A DNA stretch of 64,000 nucleotides from Paenibacillus sp. URB8-2 (lineage in GTDB: Bacteria > Bacillota > Bacilli > Paenibacillales > Paenibacillaceae), in contig NZ_AP023239.1 in the NCBI RefSeq assembly GCF_013393385.1, positions 4,774,001 through 4,838,000 on the forward strand, read 5' to 3'. The notes under the pieces are model-generated. The model saw only the letters and a list, made by a program, of their open reading frames with translations, was not told the origin of the DNA and searched no databases. Below are positions 1 to 10,647 of this stretch, in pieces (position 1 is the first letter of the stretch; each line of letters begins with the position of its first letter). The position numbers and the translations under genes are program-made.

Positions 1-5
1 GTTAA

Positions 6-179
6 AATTCACTCCTTAAGCAGGTAATTTTGCGGCACTACAGACCCATAAAACGCATTTCAGGTTTCCACCTATATGCAGATGATTTTGCGAAAGAAGT
101 AAACAAGTTGGAAATAGCCTCAAAAATAAAATACGGTCACTCTAATCCTGAACATATTCCTCTTGAACCTAGAAGATAA
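6..179 (+). pseudogene. Unrecognised C-terminal reading-frame fragment
   Basis: An open frame runs from a TAA at positions 3-5 to a TAA at 177-179 and ends in ...IPLEPRR. It contains no good start codon or ribosome binding site and I do not recognise the protein. The base composition is more A/T-rich than in the core genes to the right. It may be the 3' end of a gene that begins outside the window or a remnant; the stop just upstream favours a remnant. Confidence 0.25.
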
Positions 180-196
180 GACAAAGAGTACGACAA

Positions 197-382
197 ATGA
201 AAGATCTAAACCGTTTTACATTAAATCGCCTGGTGAACCCGGAAGAAATCAAGCGCATTAGTCACAGCGATCTTGAGGTCATTGAGGCTTTTATTCACTC
301 TCTTATTACGCAGTTCACGGCCAAACTAAACGAACAGGAAGCGTGGATTAGAGAACCGGAGCGACGATCGGGCCAAAATTAG
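197..382 (+). CDS. Small hypothetical protein (61 aa)
   Basis: This short ATG frame lies 17 bp after the fragment ending at 179 and encodes a hydrophilic, mostly helical-looking peptide starting MKDLNRF. No convincing Shine-Dalgarno sequence is present and no family is recognised. It could be the second gene of a decayed pair with the upstream fragment. I list it because codon use and start position are plausible, not because a function is supported. Confidence 0.3.
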   Translation: MKDLNRFTLNRLVNPEEIKRISHSDLEVIEAFIHSLITQFTAKLNEQEAWIREPERRSGQN

Positions 383-495
383 TCCCAGCTATCCCCCTCA
401 ATACACGCCCCGGATTCCTTGCCCTGCTTAGGTTTTGGAAGTTCTAATCCCCCTTGGTTTCTTTCCCTCTCCCCTGGCTTTTCCTGCTTTAAAAG

Positions 496-552
496 ATAAA
501 AAAAAGACTGGATCAACGGTCGAGTCATCAATCGAACCGTTTCCAGTCTTTG
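496..552 (-). terminator. Two-part hairpin with T-tract on the minus strand
   Basis: AAAGACTGGA (503-512) pairs with TCCAGTCTTT (542-551), and AACGGTCGA (515-523) pairs with the TCGAACCGTT arm (532-541) apart from one bulged base. The A-run at 498-505 becomes a U-tract for leftward transcription. It is well placed to end transcription from the accessory DNA to its right, although no convincing gene lies directly upstream on that strand. Confidence 0.55.
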
Positions 553-1247
553 GTCTTGTTTGGACAGTGATTTTTATCCTGGACACTTATTTAGGGTCGT
601 GGACAGGTGTGAGTAACAGTTATAACTGAGACTAAAAAGTACCCAAATGAAGTCTTTTTCAATATATATCTGAGACAAATAATAACTATAGATGATATAA
701 TACCGGGTTTTATGTATTTTAATTGAGATAATTCGTAAACTGCTAATTTGAATGTCACTTCTCTAGCCATACACATCTGTAATGATGACTCCCTAGTCGG
801 TATACTTATGTCCCGCAAATACACTAGGTACACCAAACACTTTTCCCCTTGCAATTCTGACGGAACTACCTTTATATAAGGCATACCAAGAGACTTCAGC
901 TGAGCATCTAAAGAAATCGTTCTAAGCATTGTTAGCTTTGGCCAACAATATGCTCTTTCTCTCAAACACTTTATTTAGCGTTCCATTGAACAGAATTATT
1001 TATTTAAACTCTAATTGGAACATCTATCCTTGCTTTGACTAGAACAAAACGGCGTTTACACTACAATTAATAAAAAGCGAAGAGGCACCGTTTTAAGAGT
1101 TCGACCAGTTTTTTCTAATCGAACTCTCTTCCCCTATTCTACCTGCTTGTACACAACCGTGAGCGTCAAATAGCCCCCACCTTGTACTCAAGATGAGGGC
1201 TATTTGACGCTTACCTGTAAGTTAACACACGCTATGCTGGCTACCGC
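553..1247. other. A/T-rich stretch with no supportable gene
   Basis: About 700 bp without a gene I trust. A 124-codon minus-strand frame (591-965) is open but has no ribosome binding site and no recognisable domain. The motif TGGACAG recurs here (near 564 and 600) and again at 2067, next to the truncated propeller gene, which hints at old insertion-sequence debris. An inverted repeat GAGTTCGA/TCGAACTC occurs near 1097-1127. Confidence 0.4.
1162..1211. repeat. 15-bp perfect inverted repeat
   Basis: AGCGTCAAATAGCCC at 1162-1176 is perfectly complementary to GGGCTATTTGACGCT at 1197-1211 with a 20-nt loop. There is no flanking T-tract in either direction, so it is not a canonical intrinsic terminator. 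It lies just past the 3' end of the truncated propeller gene (stop at 1248). Confidence 0.6.
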
Positions 1248-2054
1248 TCAATTCACAGCGTGACCCGGCATATCCATTAGTGCGAACACATTACGGAAAC
1301 CGGGAAAGTGACGTATTTCCACCGGTCCTTCCCAGAACGGACCGGTAAGCATGTGCATGTGTCCGCCCGTTAGCGACGTGCTGCCCCCTACCCATGGAGT
1401 TCCTCCCGTAGGTGGTTTCCGTTCGCCGTACCGATACCATAGAATCTTGCCGTCGTGTGTGAAGGCATAGAGAACGCCGTCCCCCGAAGCCACGACCTCC
1501 TGAAATCCGCCCCAGCCAGTCCCGATCTCCTTTCCTTGTTCCCAGTCGAACGTGCCGGTCAGGTATCCGAGATGCTTATATCGTAGTAGTACTCCGTCCT
1601 TACGAATAGCGTAGATGATTCCGTAACCGCCGGAAAAGACCTTGGCCATGTCTGCAAAGCCCCACCCGACTTTGACCGCGGAAGGCCAGTTAGTGCCGCC
1701 GGAAGGAGCGTCGTGATGGCGGTACCAGAGCAAATCACCGTTTGGCAGGATTCCGTATACAACGTATTCGCCTCCCGAGAAGATCGACTTGAAGCTATTC
1801 CAGCCATTCCCGACCACACGAGGTCCGCGCCAGCGGGGGGAACCATCCTCGGCTCCGTCGTGCCCATACCACATTAGAACACCATCCGGTTGTACACCAT
1901 AAATCGCGGCACCTCCCCCCGAGAAGACCGAAGTAAAGCCGCCCATGCCGGTCCTGACCAGCTTGGGACCTTCCCAAGAGGTCGAACCACCTGGACGGCT
2001 AGAATTCCAGTTGCGGTACCAATGGAGATCACCGTTTTGTGAGATGGCGTAGAG
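1248..2054 (-). pseudogene. 5'-truncated tachylectin-2-type beta-propeller protein
   Basis: The frame holds about five repeats built around W-x-x-F followed by VFSGG, IYA/VYG, DG-x-L-x-WY and a variable GG-x-x-W segment. This is the pattern of tachylectin-2-like five-bladed propellers, which are typically carbohydrate-binding and often secreted. The 5' end is missing: reading upstream, the frame opens inside a blade directly after an in-frame TAA at 2055-2057, with no signal peptide or start. An internal ATG at 1946 could start a 232-residue product but has no obvious ribosome site. Immediately beyond 2057 lies the 3' end of the RNA methyltransferase gene, so 2055-2080 looks like a recombination junction. 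The repeat family is clear; the ligand is unknown. Confidence 0.7.
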
Positions 2055-2080
2055 TTATTTTGAAAATGGACAGGAATTTT

Positions 2081-2878
2081 TTATTTGTTAAAACCCCGCT
2101 GCCGCATCGCCTCAAACAATAAAATCGTCGCCGCCATCGCCGCGTTCAGCGACTCGGCCCGGCCTTTCATCGGGATGATGATGCTCTTGTCCACCTGCTG
2201 CGCCGTCTCCGGCGAGATGCCGCGGCCTTCGCTGCCGATCAGCAGCCACTGGCTGCCGCTGCGAAAATCGTGGCTGTAGCAGGAGTCCACGCCCTGCAGC
2301 GAAGTGCTGACCAGCATCACGCCGCGCTGCCGGGCCTGCGGCAGGATCTCCGCCAAGTCGGCCTCCACAACCGGCAGATGGAACATCGATCCCATAGTGG
2401 AACGGATGGTCTTCGGATTATACAGATCGGCGCAGCCGCGGCCCAGGATGACGCCGTCCGCTCCGGCCGCGTCCGCGCTGCGGATAATGGTGCCGACATT
2501 GCCGGGGTCCTGCACACCGTCCAGTACAACAACGAGGCTTCCCGGCTTGTCCAGCGCCGCTTCCGCCCCATCTCGCTCTTTGCGGATGACAGCGAACACG
2601 GGCTGCGGCGTATTGGTGCTGCTGCATTTGGCAATGACCGCCGCTGAGACCGCTACGGTCTCCATGCCGGGAACGGACTGCAGCAGACCGCCCAACTCCG
2701 CGGGCATGCCTTTGTCAATGTCATAAGCCAGGATTTCGACGTCCGCTTCCGCCAGCAGCGCCTCCTGCACAAGATGAACGCCTTCAACGATATATTTTCC
2801 GCTTTTGTCGCGGTATTTTTTATCCAGCAGTCCGGCCCATTCTTTAACCCGCGCATTTTGCGGGGACATAATTTCCAT
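2081..2878 (-). CDS. ysgA: TrmH/SpoU-family RNA 2'-O-methyltransferase (YsgA type)
   Basis: Predicted to methylate a ribose 2'-OH in rRNA or tRNA using S-adenosylmethionine. The N-terminal third is the SpoU substrate-binding domain. The C-terminal SPOUT knot domain shows the three SpoU motifs: LDGVQDPGNVGTIIRSADA, IGSEGRGIS and the final SLNAAMAATILLFE. I place the start at the ATG at 2878 because AAAGG lies nine bases upstream; the longer frame from 2905 lacks a ribosome site. The product is about 265 aa, close to B. subtilis YsgA. In many Bacillales this gene sits near pheS; here it is beside ktrA, and accessory DNA abuts its stop codon. The exact target nucleotide cannot be read from sequence. 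Confidence 0.88.
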   Translation of the reverse strand: MEIMSPQNARVKEWAGLLDKKYRDKSGKYIVEGVHLVQEALLAEADVEILAYDIDKGMPAELGGLLQSVPGMETVAVSAAVIAKCSSTNTPQPVFAVIRKERDGAEAALDKPGSLVVVLDGVQDPGNVGTIIRSADAAGADGVILGRGCADLYNPKTIRSTMGSMFHLPVVEADLAEILPQARQRGVMLVSTSLQGVDSCYSHDFRSGSQWLLIGSEGRGISPETAQQVDKSIIIPMKGRAESLNAAMAATILLFEAMRQRGFNK

Positions 2879-2921
2879 CGGATTCAACCTTTCCGGTCCA
2901 TTCATTCTTATTCATTCATTC

Positions 2922-3581
2922 TTATTGATAGGCTATTTCCAGCCGGGTCAGATTATCCTTGTGCCCGACAATGACCAGCACATCGCCGCTCACCAGCCTG
3001 TCGTCCGCGTTCGGGGTAATGTTCATTTCGTCGCCCCGGCGGATAGCCATCACGTTGCAGCCGAACCTGGCGCGGATATCAAGTTCCCTGAGATTTTTGC
3101 CGAGCATCGCTCCGGGCACCTTCATATCCAGAATACTGTAATCCGGCGACAGCTCGATATAGTCGAGAATATTCGGCGAGGCCAGATGATGCGCCACCCG
3201 CATCCCCATATCCCTTTCCGGATAAATAACCTTGTCCGCTCCGATCTTGCTTAGAACTTTACCATGCAGTTCGCTCTTGGCTTTGACGAGAATGACCGGC
3301 ACACCGAGATCCTTCAGAATAAGCGTGGTCAAAATGCTGGATTGAATATCCTCGCCGATCGCCACCACCACCACGTCAAAATTGCGGATGCCCAGCGCGC
3401 GCAGCGCTTCCTCGTCCGTCGAATCCGCCGACACGGCATGCGTCACGATTGCGGAGATTTCCTGTATGCGCTGCTCATCCGAGTCGATGGCCAGCACATC
3501 GTAGCCCATGCCGCTCAGCGCCTTGGCAACGCTGGAACCGAACCGGCCCATTCCAATAATAGCGAATTGCTTCTTGGCCAT
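2922..3581 (-). CDS. ktrA: Potassium-uptake regulatory subunit KtrA/KtrC (RCK protein)
   Basis: Cytoplasmic gating ring of a Ktr potassium transporter. Residues 1-135 form the RCK-N Rossmann domain, with GMGRFG at 10-15 and the acidic AIDSD end of beta-2 that binds nucleotide. The C-terminal 80 residues form RCK-C, the domain that binds c-di-AMP in characterised homologues. The start is the ATG at 3581, six bases after a strong GGGGGGAG; an upstream ATG at 3614 adds eleven residues with no ribosome site. Length (219 aa) matches KtrA. No membrane subunit (KtrB/KtrD) lies next to it, so it is orphan-like, as ktrC is in B. subtilis. I cannot separate KtrA from KtrC by sequence alone. Confidence 0.88.
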   Translation of the reverse strand: MAKKQFAIIGMGRFGSSVAKALSGMGYDVLAIDSDEQRIQEISAIVTHAVSADSTDEEALRALGIRNFDVVVVAIGEDIQSSILTTLILKDLGVPVILVKAKSELHGKVLSKIGADKVIYPERDMGMRVAHHLASPNILDYIELSPDYSILDMKVPGAMLGKNLRELDIRARFGCNVMAIRRGDEMNITPNADDRLVSGDVLVIVGHKDNLTRLEIAYQ

Positions 3582-3783
3582 TTGCTCTCCCCCCGTAACA
3601 GTCAATTGTCTCAAAACAGTATAGCATAAGGAGAATTAAACTTGAATTTTAGGTCCTGCCACAGGGCATATTATATCCAGCCAACCAAGTAGAAACGGCT
3701 GCGCTGTCGTCCTGCAACCTTATGCTTCCGATGTGAGCGATGCTTCGTGATACTCTAATATTTTGAAAAAAGGAGGTGTTGTC

Positions 3784-4026
3784 ATGTCCATCACGCTCGA
3801 TTTGCGCCAGGCGATCATCCATAAAGTCCATGGTCAATCCAAAGAGGATCTGCGGGGAATGATTGACGGTTCGGTGGACGGTCCGGAAGCCGCTCTGCCG
3901 GGACTCGGTGCCGTATTCGAAATAATTTGGAAAGATCTCGATCCCGCCAAAAAAGATGAAATCGTCTCTATGCTGCACGAACATCTGAAGTCCGTCAATC
4001 CGGGCTCTCTTACAAGCAGCCAATGA
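3784..4026 (+). CDS. sspI: Small acid-soluble spore protein SspI
   Basis: An 80-residue protein with the SspI signature LPGLGAVFEIIWK in the middle and an N-terminal LDLRQAIIHKV segment, both aligning with B. subtilis SspI. SspI is a minor core spore protein made in the forespore late in sporulation; its molecular role is poorly defined. The start at 3784 follows AAAGGAGG by seven bases; an upstream in-frame ATG at 3763 would overlap the ribosome site and is rejected. It is a monocistronic plus-strand gene between divergent ktrA and convergent prfC, closed by the terminator at 4034-4087. I did not find a convincing sigma-G promoter. Confidence 0.88.
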   Translation: MSITLDLRQAIIHKVHGQSKEDLRGMIDGSVDGPEAALPGLGAVFEIIWKDLDPAKKDEIVSMLHEHLKSVNPGSLTSSQ

Positions 4027-4033
4027 TCTTTTG

Positions 4034-4087
4034 AAAAAAGCCTCCGTCTCTCTGCGCATAACGCGAGAAGACGAAGGCTTTTGTTTT
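4034..4087 (+). terminator. Terminator between sspI and prfC
   Basis: An imperfect stem pairs AAAAGCCTCCGTCT with AGACGAAGGCTTTT and is followed by TGTTTT. The A-run at the left end also gives a U-tract on the minus strand, so it can serve both convergent genes. Confidence 0.8.
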
Positions 4088-4119
4088 GCAGCCGGCATCG
4101 CCTGCCGGCCTTATTGAAA

Positions 4120-5706
4120 TTAAGGCGCCGTTTCCAGAAACTTCGCCGTCGGATTTTTGTCAATCGCCGTCCGCATCGCATATTCGTTCTCGAACAGCAC
4201 GACGAAATTGCCCTTCTTGTCCGTAACGAGCGTCGAATTGATCCGGAATTTGCTCGGGTCCGGCTTGTTCTCGTCCACAATCCAGCGCGCGAACTGATAC
4301 GGCATCCGCTGAAGCTGCACATCCACCCCGTATTCGCCTTTCATCCGGTACTCGAACACTTCAAATTGCAGCTGCCCGACCACACCCAGCAGAATATCGT
4401 CAAAGCTGACCGTACGGAACACCTGAATCATGCCCTCCTCCGTCAGCTGGTCGATTCCCTTCTGGAACTGTTTCGATTTCAGCGCGTTCTTAATGGAGAC
4501 CTTCGCGAAAATTTCCGGAGAAAAGGTAGGCAGTTCGTCGAATACAACATCGCCCGCCTGGCTGAGCGAATCGCCGATCCGGAAGATGCCGGGATCGAAC
4601 AGACCGATAATATCGCCCGGATACGCCTCCTCGACGATATCGCGGTCCTGGGCAAGAAACTGCTGCGGCTGGGACAGCTTGATGTCCTTGCCGGCGCGCA
4701 CATGCTTTACGCTCATGCCCCGCTGGAACTTGCCGGAGACGATGCGCAGAAAAGCGATCCGGTCGCGGTGGGCCGGGTTCATATTCGCCTGGATTTTGAA
4801 TACATAGCCGGTGAACTTTTCGTTCGTCGGCTCCACAATCCCCGCCGTGCTGCGGCGCGGCTCCGGCTTCGGAGCTAGCTGCAGGAAGTTTTCCAGGAAC
4901 GTCTGCACACCGAAGTTGTTGATCGCGCTGCCGAAGAAGACTGGCGTCAGCTCGCCGCGCAGGACCTTCTCGTAATCGAAAGGATCCCCCGCGACATCCA
5001 GCAGCTCCAGATCCTGGCACAGCTGGTCGTGCAGATAATCGCCCGCCATCTCGCGGATGACGGAATCATGGTAATCTTCGACCTTCTGCACCTTGATGAC
5101 CGAATGATCGTCGCCCTGAAACAACTCCACCTGATTCTTCATGCGGTCATAGACACCGCTCAGCTCGCGTCCCGTGCCGATCGGCCAGTTCATCGGCACC
5201 GAACGGATGCCCAGAACCTGCTCCAGCTCTTCCATCAACTCAAACGGGCTGCGGCCCTCGCGGTCGAGCTTGTTGATGAACGTAAAAATCGGAATACCCC
5301 GCTTGGCGCACACCTGAAACAGCTTGATCGTCTGCGCCTCGACGCCTTTAGCGACGTCGATCAGCATGACTGCGCTGTCAGCGGCGGTCAGCGTACGGTA
5401 AGTATCCTCACTGAAGTCTTGGTGACCCGGTGTATCCAGAATGTTTATCCGGTGGCCCAGATAATCGAACTGCATGACCGAGGAAGTAACGGAGATACCG
5501 CGCTGCTTCTCGATTTCCATCCAGTCGCTTGTTGCATGCTTGCTTGCTTTGCGGGCTTTGACCGATCCCGCCAGCCGGATCGCGCCGCCGAACAGCAGCA
5601 GCTTCTCCGTGAGTGTCGTTTTGCCTGCGTCAGGGTGGGAAATAATCGCGAATGTTCTGCGTTTGTCCACTTCCTGCTGCAAATTCTGATCCATCGTTTG
5701 GCTCAT
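4120..5706 (-). CDS. prfC: Peptide chain release factor 3 (RF3)
   Basis: GTPase that recycles RF1/RF2 from the terminating ribosome. The 528-aa length is normal. The G domain shows P-loop SHPDAGKT at about 23-30, the switch region with RGISVTSS, DTPGHQD and the NKLD guanine-specificity motif, followed by translational-GTPase domain 2 and the RF3 C-terminal domain. The start at 5706 follows GAAGGGA. Transcribed alone, with more than 200 bp to the next gene upstream. Confidence 0.95.
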   Translation of the reverse strand: MSQTMDQNLQQEVDKRRTFAIISHPDAGKTTLTEKLLLFGGAIRLAGSVKARKASKHATSDWMEIEKQRGISVTSSVMQFDYLGHRINILDTPGHQDFSEDTYRTLTAADSAVMLIDVAKGVEAQTIKLFQVCAKRGIPIFTFINKLDREGRSPFELMEELEQVLGIRSVPMNWPIGTGRELSGVYDRMKNQVELFQGDDHSVIKVQKVEDYHDSVIREMAGDYLHDQLCQDLELLDVAGDPFDYEKVLRGELTPVFFGSAINNFGVQTFLENFLQLAPKPEPRRSTAGIVEPTNEKFTGYVFKIQANMNPAHRDRIAFLRIVSGKFQRGMSVKHVRAGKDIKLSQPQQFLAQDRDIVEEAYPGDIIGLFDPGIFRIGDSLSQAGDVVFDELPTFSPEIFAKVSIKNALKSKQFQKGIDQLTEEGMIQVFRTVSFDDILLGVVGQLQFEVFEYRMKGEYGVDVQLQRMPYQFARWIVDENKPDPSKFRINSTLVTDKKGNFVVLFENEYAMRTAIDKNPTAKFLETAP

Positions 5707-5941
5707 TGCACATATCCCTTCATATCTGAATTGTTCACGGTTCGAATTAACGACTTAAGAATAAGCCTGTATCAAATCGGCATAATGGCCATTGTTCATT
5801 GCTCCTATCGGCAGTTAACGATTCTTTCCCGCAGCCTGTCGGCCTTCACCTTTACAGCCGGAGGACATGATAACGCGGGCATCCTTTAAAGTATATCAAA
5901 ATCGGGGCGGCATTATCTACCTAAAACCAAGCGGTGTGAAA

Positions 5942-5973
5942 AAAATCTCCCCGCTCAAAGGCAGGGAGATTTC
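5942..5973 (-). terminator. zwf terminator
   Basis: AAATCTCCC pairs with GGGAGATTT around a 12-nt loop. The A-run just left of the stem supplies the U-tract for leftward transcription ending zwf. Confidence 0.8.
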
Positions 5974-5997
5974 TTAATATCTATTAAGCTAACAAGC

Positions 5998-7551
<1,554 letters not shown>

Positions 7552-7783
7552 GGCTCCTCATCTTTCTCTATATAATATAGTTATAGTTTATTGAAATCAG
7601 TTCTCATCGTCAAATGTCAATTCGAAAGTTACAACGACGTGATGTCATTTTATCATATTCCGGATGAGGATGCTATTAGATTACCTGACAGTTTCTCTGG
7701 GAATTCGTCAAAATTCCATTACTGTTTTTTATCATTATATATATCTGCGCTTATATAAGCCGGGTATCAGCATTCACCAAAAA

Positions 7784-8629
7784 TCAGTATTCAATCGTAA
7801 TCAACGGGAGCCCGATGGTAACCCGGTTGCCGCCGAGGACATCATCCTTGTGTACCGCCGCCTGTAAAGCCAGACGGTGCTCCCCGCTCTGCACGGTATG
7901 CATAGTGGAAGGCACGGTATACGAGATGCTAGCGGTTGCTGCATCCTCGTAAGTTTCTGCCGCGCTTATGCCTTGCAGCTTGCCTTCAAGCATCCGCTCC
8001 GTCAGCTTCAGTGCCTGACCGGCATCTCCATGCTCCCTGGAAGTGCCCTGCAGGGAGACGTTCCAGTCCGCGGCAATGCCTGCGGATGTCATTATGTTGC
8101 CGGCCTGCTCTGCAGCCTCTGCCAATCCCGTGGTGAAGAACAGATCATTCGTCTCCACCGTAACGATCACATAACTCCCGCCGTCTCCCATTTCGCTCGA
8201 AAATAAGGAGGTCTTCATTCCTCCGGTCTTGGAAGAAGAACGGTAAGCGGCATGGCCTTCCTCTTCCGATTTGACGGCCGCCGGCAGCCCAAGCGACTTC
8301 GAGAGGGAGTTTACGGCAGCGGACGATTCACCGGCTTCACCTGTATAGGAGCCCTGCCATTTAAATACAAGACGCAGCGGAGAACCCGGCTCCGTCATGC
8401 TGCGTCCGAGATCCGTCAGCAGAGCAACCGTATCGAGCGGTGTCCCTGCCTGCCCTTCGCGACCGGCAGAACCTTGGACAGCCCCGCTTATGCCCAGAGG
8501 CTTCGCACTGTCCGATTTCGCAGGACTGGCTTCCGCTCCGCTGCGGAAGCCCGCCAGCAATAGCGCCGCACAGCACAGGATGTTTATAAGCTGCGTTCCT
8601 TTGTTCCATGTTCTTCTCCGGTTTCCCAT
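7784..8629 (-). CDS. ywmB: YwmB-family secreted protein
   Basis: Residues about 12-35 form a signal peptide (hydrophobic ILCCAALLLAGF ending near EASPA), so the protein is exported. The mature part contains the alpha/beta YwmB fold and ends with the family hallmark RVTIGLPLITIEY at the C-terminus. In B. subtilis ywmB sits beside murAB and spoIID; here it stands alone between zwf and the lia operon. The function of the family is unknown; a role in the envelope or sporulation is only inferred. The start follows GAGGGAGAGA. Confidence 0.75.
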   Translation of the reverse strand: MGNRRRTWNKGTQLINILCCAALLLAGFRSGAEASPAKSDSAKPLGISGAVQGSAGREGQAGTPLDTVALLTDLGRSMTEPGSPLRLVFKWQGSYTGEAGESSAAVNSLSKSLGLPAAVKSEEEGHAAYRSSSKTGGMKTSLFSSEMGDGGSYVIVTVETNDLFFTTGLAEAAEQAGNIMTSAGIAADWNVSLQGTSREHGDAGQALKLTERMLEGKLQGISAAETYEDAATASISYTVPSTMHTVQSGEHRLALQAAVHKDDVLGGNRVTIGLPLITIEY

Positions 8630-8844
8630 CGTTTCTCTCTCCCTCTTGGTTCCGTTCTAGCAATCTACTAGACAGGATATCCGGTTCGAGAGATTTTATA
8701 CCGGGCGGCGTAATTAGCTTCAAACTTGTTAATACGCAAAGAAGCCGGCTGGTTCGCCGACTGCTGACGTTAACGCTTGTACTGAGTTCGATTGCTTACT
8801 GCTAAAGTGACCCCTAACGCTGCTGCATGCCACCCGCCCGTAAC

Positions 8845-8880
8845 GAAAAAACCCGCCATCGGGCAATCGATACTGGCGGT
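8845..8880 (-). terminator. Terminator of the lia/psp operon
   Basis: CCGCCA (8853-8858) pairs with TGGCGG (8874-8879), and the A-run at 8846-8851 gives a U-tract for leftward transcription, 25 bp past the liaR stop codon. Confidence 0.7.
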
Positions 8881-8905
8881 GCCGGTTACCGCCTGTTCGG
8901 GATCA

Positions 8906-9559
8906 CTACTCGGCCAGACCGTTCTTGTAAGCGTAGATTGCCGCCTGTGTGCGGTCTTCCACGCCCAGCTTGGCAAGAATATTGGTGACGTGGAACTTCA
9001 CCGTTTTGATGCCGATAATCAGCTGGTCGGCAATATCCTGATTGGACTTGCCCTGCGCCAGCAGCTTCAGCACCTCCATCTCCCGGTCTGTCAGCTCCGA
9101 GTGAGCCGGAGCCTCCATCCGGGCATCGCTCCGGAACCGGTTCATCATTTTGGAGGCAACCTGCGAGACAAGGACGGACTGTCCCCGGGCAGCCGCCCGG
9201 ATCGCATCCGCCACCTCGCTGGCACGGGAGGTTTTGAGCAGATAGCTGAATGCGCCGGCCTCGATCACCGGATACATTTTTTCGTCGTCCAGATAGCTGG
9301 TCAGCACGATCACTTTGCACTCCGGATACAGCTTCATTACCTGCCTTGTCGTCTCAATCCCGTCCATCCCTTCCATTACAAGGTCCATGAGCACGACATC
9401 CGGCTTGTATTCCTGCGCCAGACGAACACCTTCCTCGCCGCTTCCGGCTTCGCCGACCACCTCGATTCCATCCTCGGTCCCAAGCACCGCCGCCAGCCCG
9501 ATTCGGACCATCTCGTGGTCGTCCACAAGCAGCACTTTAATCGGTTCACCATTCTCCAT
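8906..9559 (-). CDS. liaR: LiaR/VraR-type response regulator
   Basis: NarL-family regulator. The receiver domain (residues 6-120) has the acidic pair DD at 13-14, phosphoacceptor Asp59 in VLMDL, and the switch Thr and Lys (TS and LLKTSR). A LuxR-type helix-turn-helix occupies about 150-210 (LTDREMEVLKLLAQGKSNQDIA). It is the last gene of the lia operon, 17 bp after liaS. In Firmicutes LiaR is activated by LiaS under cell-wall stress and switches on its own operon; the palindrome at 13750-13768 is a candidate site. AGGAGGGA precedes the ATG. Confidence 0.88.
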   Translation of the reverse strand: MENGEPIKVLLVDDHEMVRIGLAAVLGTEDGIEVVGEAGSGEEGVRLAQEYKPDVVLMDLVMEGMDGIETTRQVMKLYPECKVIVLTSYLDDEKMYPVIEAGAFSYLLKTSRASEVADAIRAAARGQSVLVSQVASKMMNRFRSDARMEAPAHSELTDREMEVLKLLAQGKSNQDIADQLIIGIKTVKFHVTNILAKLGVEDRTQAAIYAYKNGLAE

Positions 9560-9576
9560 GGTCGTTCCCTCCTATA

Positions 9577-10623
9577 CTAAATCCCCTTGTCCTCGCTGAG
9601 CAGCGGCACCGTAATCTCAATGCGCGTACCTTTGCCCGGCGCCGTTATGAACTGGATTGCCCCTCCCGTTTCTGTAATGCGCTCCTGCATATTGGACAGG
9701 CCGTAGGACGTCTGCTTGCCGGCATCCATATCGAAGCCGATGCCGTCATCGCGGATGGTCATGCGAACCGTATCGCTGCGCCGGTGGATGCGAATCTCCA
9801 TTTTGTCCGCCTTGGCATGCCTCAGCGTATTGGAGATGGCCTCCTGCACAATGCGGAACAGGTGGTTCTCGATCCCCTTCACCAGCTGTACGCCAGGGTC
9901 CATCTCAAAATGGATATCCATCGGCACCTTCACCTGCAGCTCCTTGATCAATTCCCGGATGCCCTGTTCCAGCCGCTTTCCATCCAGATAGACCGGACGC
10001 AGATGGAGCAGCAGCGCCCTCATCTCCGATTGGGCCACGGCGGCCATCTCCTCGATCAGCGCAATCTGGCGCTGGGCCTTGTCGAAGTCCTTCTCCAGCG
10101 TCCGGCCGACAGCCGTCGCCGTCATCGAAATGGCGAACAGCTGCTGCGAGACCGCATCATGCAGTTCCCGGGCCAGACGCTGCCGCTCTTCTATAATCGC
10201 CGACACCCTCGCCTGTTCAGCAAGCTGGGCGTTATTCGTCGACAGCCGCTGAAGCGTCGTTACCTGGTCCTCCCATTTGCCGCCGATCACATTCAGCTGT
10301 TCCGCAAGCCGTCCCAGCTCGTCTTCGCCGAGTGACGGCATGGACAGCGTCAGGTTGCCTTTTTCCCACAGCAGCAGCGTCTCCCGCATCCGCTCAAGCC
10401 TGCGCTTGACCCGGAAGCTCTGATAAAAGCCGAAGCCTACGCCGAGACCGACCGGCAGAAGCAGCAGCGATACCGTCCGCAGCCCGAAGTTCAAGCTTTC
10501 AAAAGGACGCAAAAAACCGTATGTATACATAATGTACAAAATAACCAGCAGCAGGACAAAGGAGAACAGAGCTCCTTCGCCCATGCTGCGCGACACGATA
10601 TTGGCATTCTTTTTATGATCCAT
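9577..10623 (-). CDS. liaS: LiaS-type sensor histidine kinase
   Basis: Two transmembrane helices (about 19-34 and 48-66) with almost no extracellular loop, typical of intramembrane-sensing kinases. A HAMP-like linker follows, then the HisKA_3 motif RQRLARELHDAVSQQ with phosphoacceptor His155, and an HATPase domain with DDGIGFD and GLSNMQERI. It would phosphorylate LiaR in response to envelope stress. LiaF, encoded immediately upstream, is the known inhibitor of this kinase type. A strong AAGGAGGGAGGG precedes the start. Confidence 0.88.
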   Translation of the reverse strand: MDHKKNANIVSRSMGEGALFSFVLLLVILYIMYTYGFLRPFESLNFGLRTVSLLLLPVGLGVGFGFYQSFRVKRRLERMRETLLLWEKGNLTLSMPSLGEDELGRLAEQLNVIGGKWEDQVTTLQRLSTNNAQLAEQARVSAIIEERQRLARELHDAVSQQLFAISMTATAVGRTLEKDFDKAQRQIALIEEMAAVAQSEMRALLLHLRPVYLDGKRLEQGIRELIKELQVKVPMDIHFEMDPGVQLVKGIENHLFRIVQEAISNTLRHAKADKMEIRIHRRSDTVRMTIRDDGIGFDMDAGKQTSYGLSNMQERITETGGAIQFITAPGKGTRIEITVPLLSEDKGI

Positions 10624-10647
10624 CCGGAGCCCTCCCTCCTTATCCGC

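Noticed and set aside
591..965. 124-codon minus-strand open frame
   Set aside because: No ribosome site, no recognisable domain and A/T-rich random-like composition; listed only as part of the gene-free stretch.
3582..3783. Possible c-di-AMP riboswitch ahead of ktrA
   Set aside because: The leader is short and lacks the conserved ydaO-type blocks; only a weak TATACT -10 is visible.
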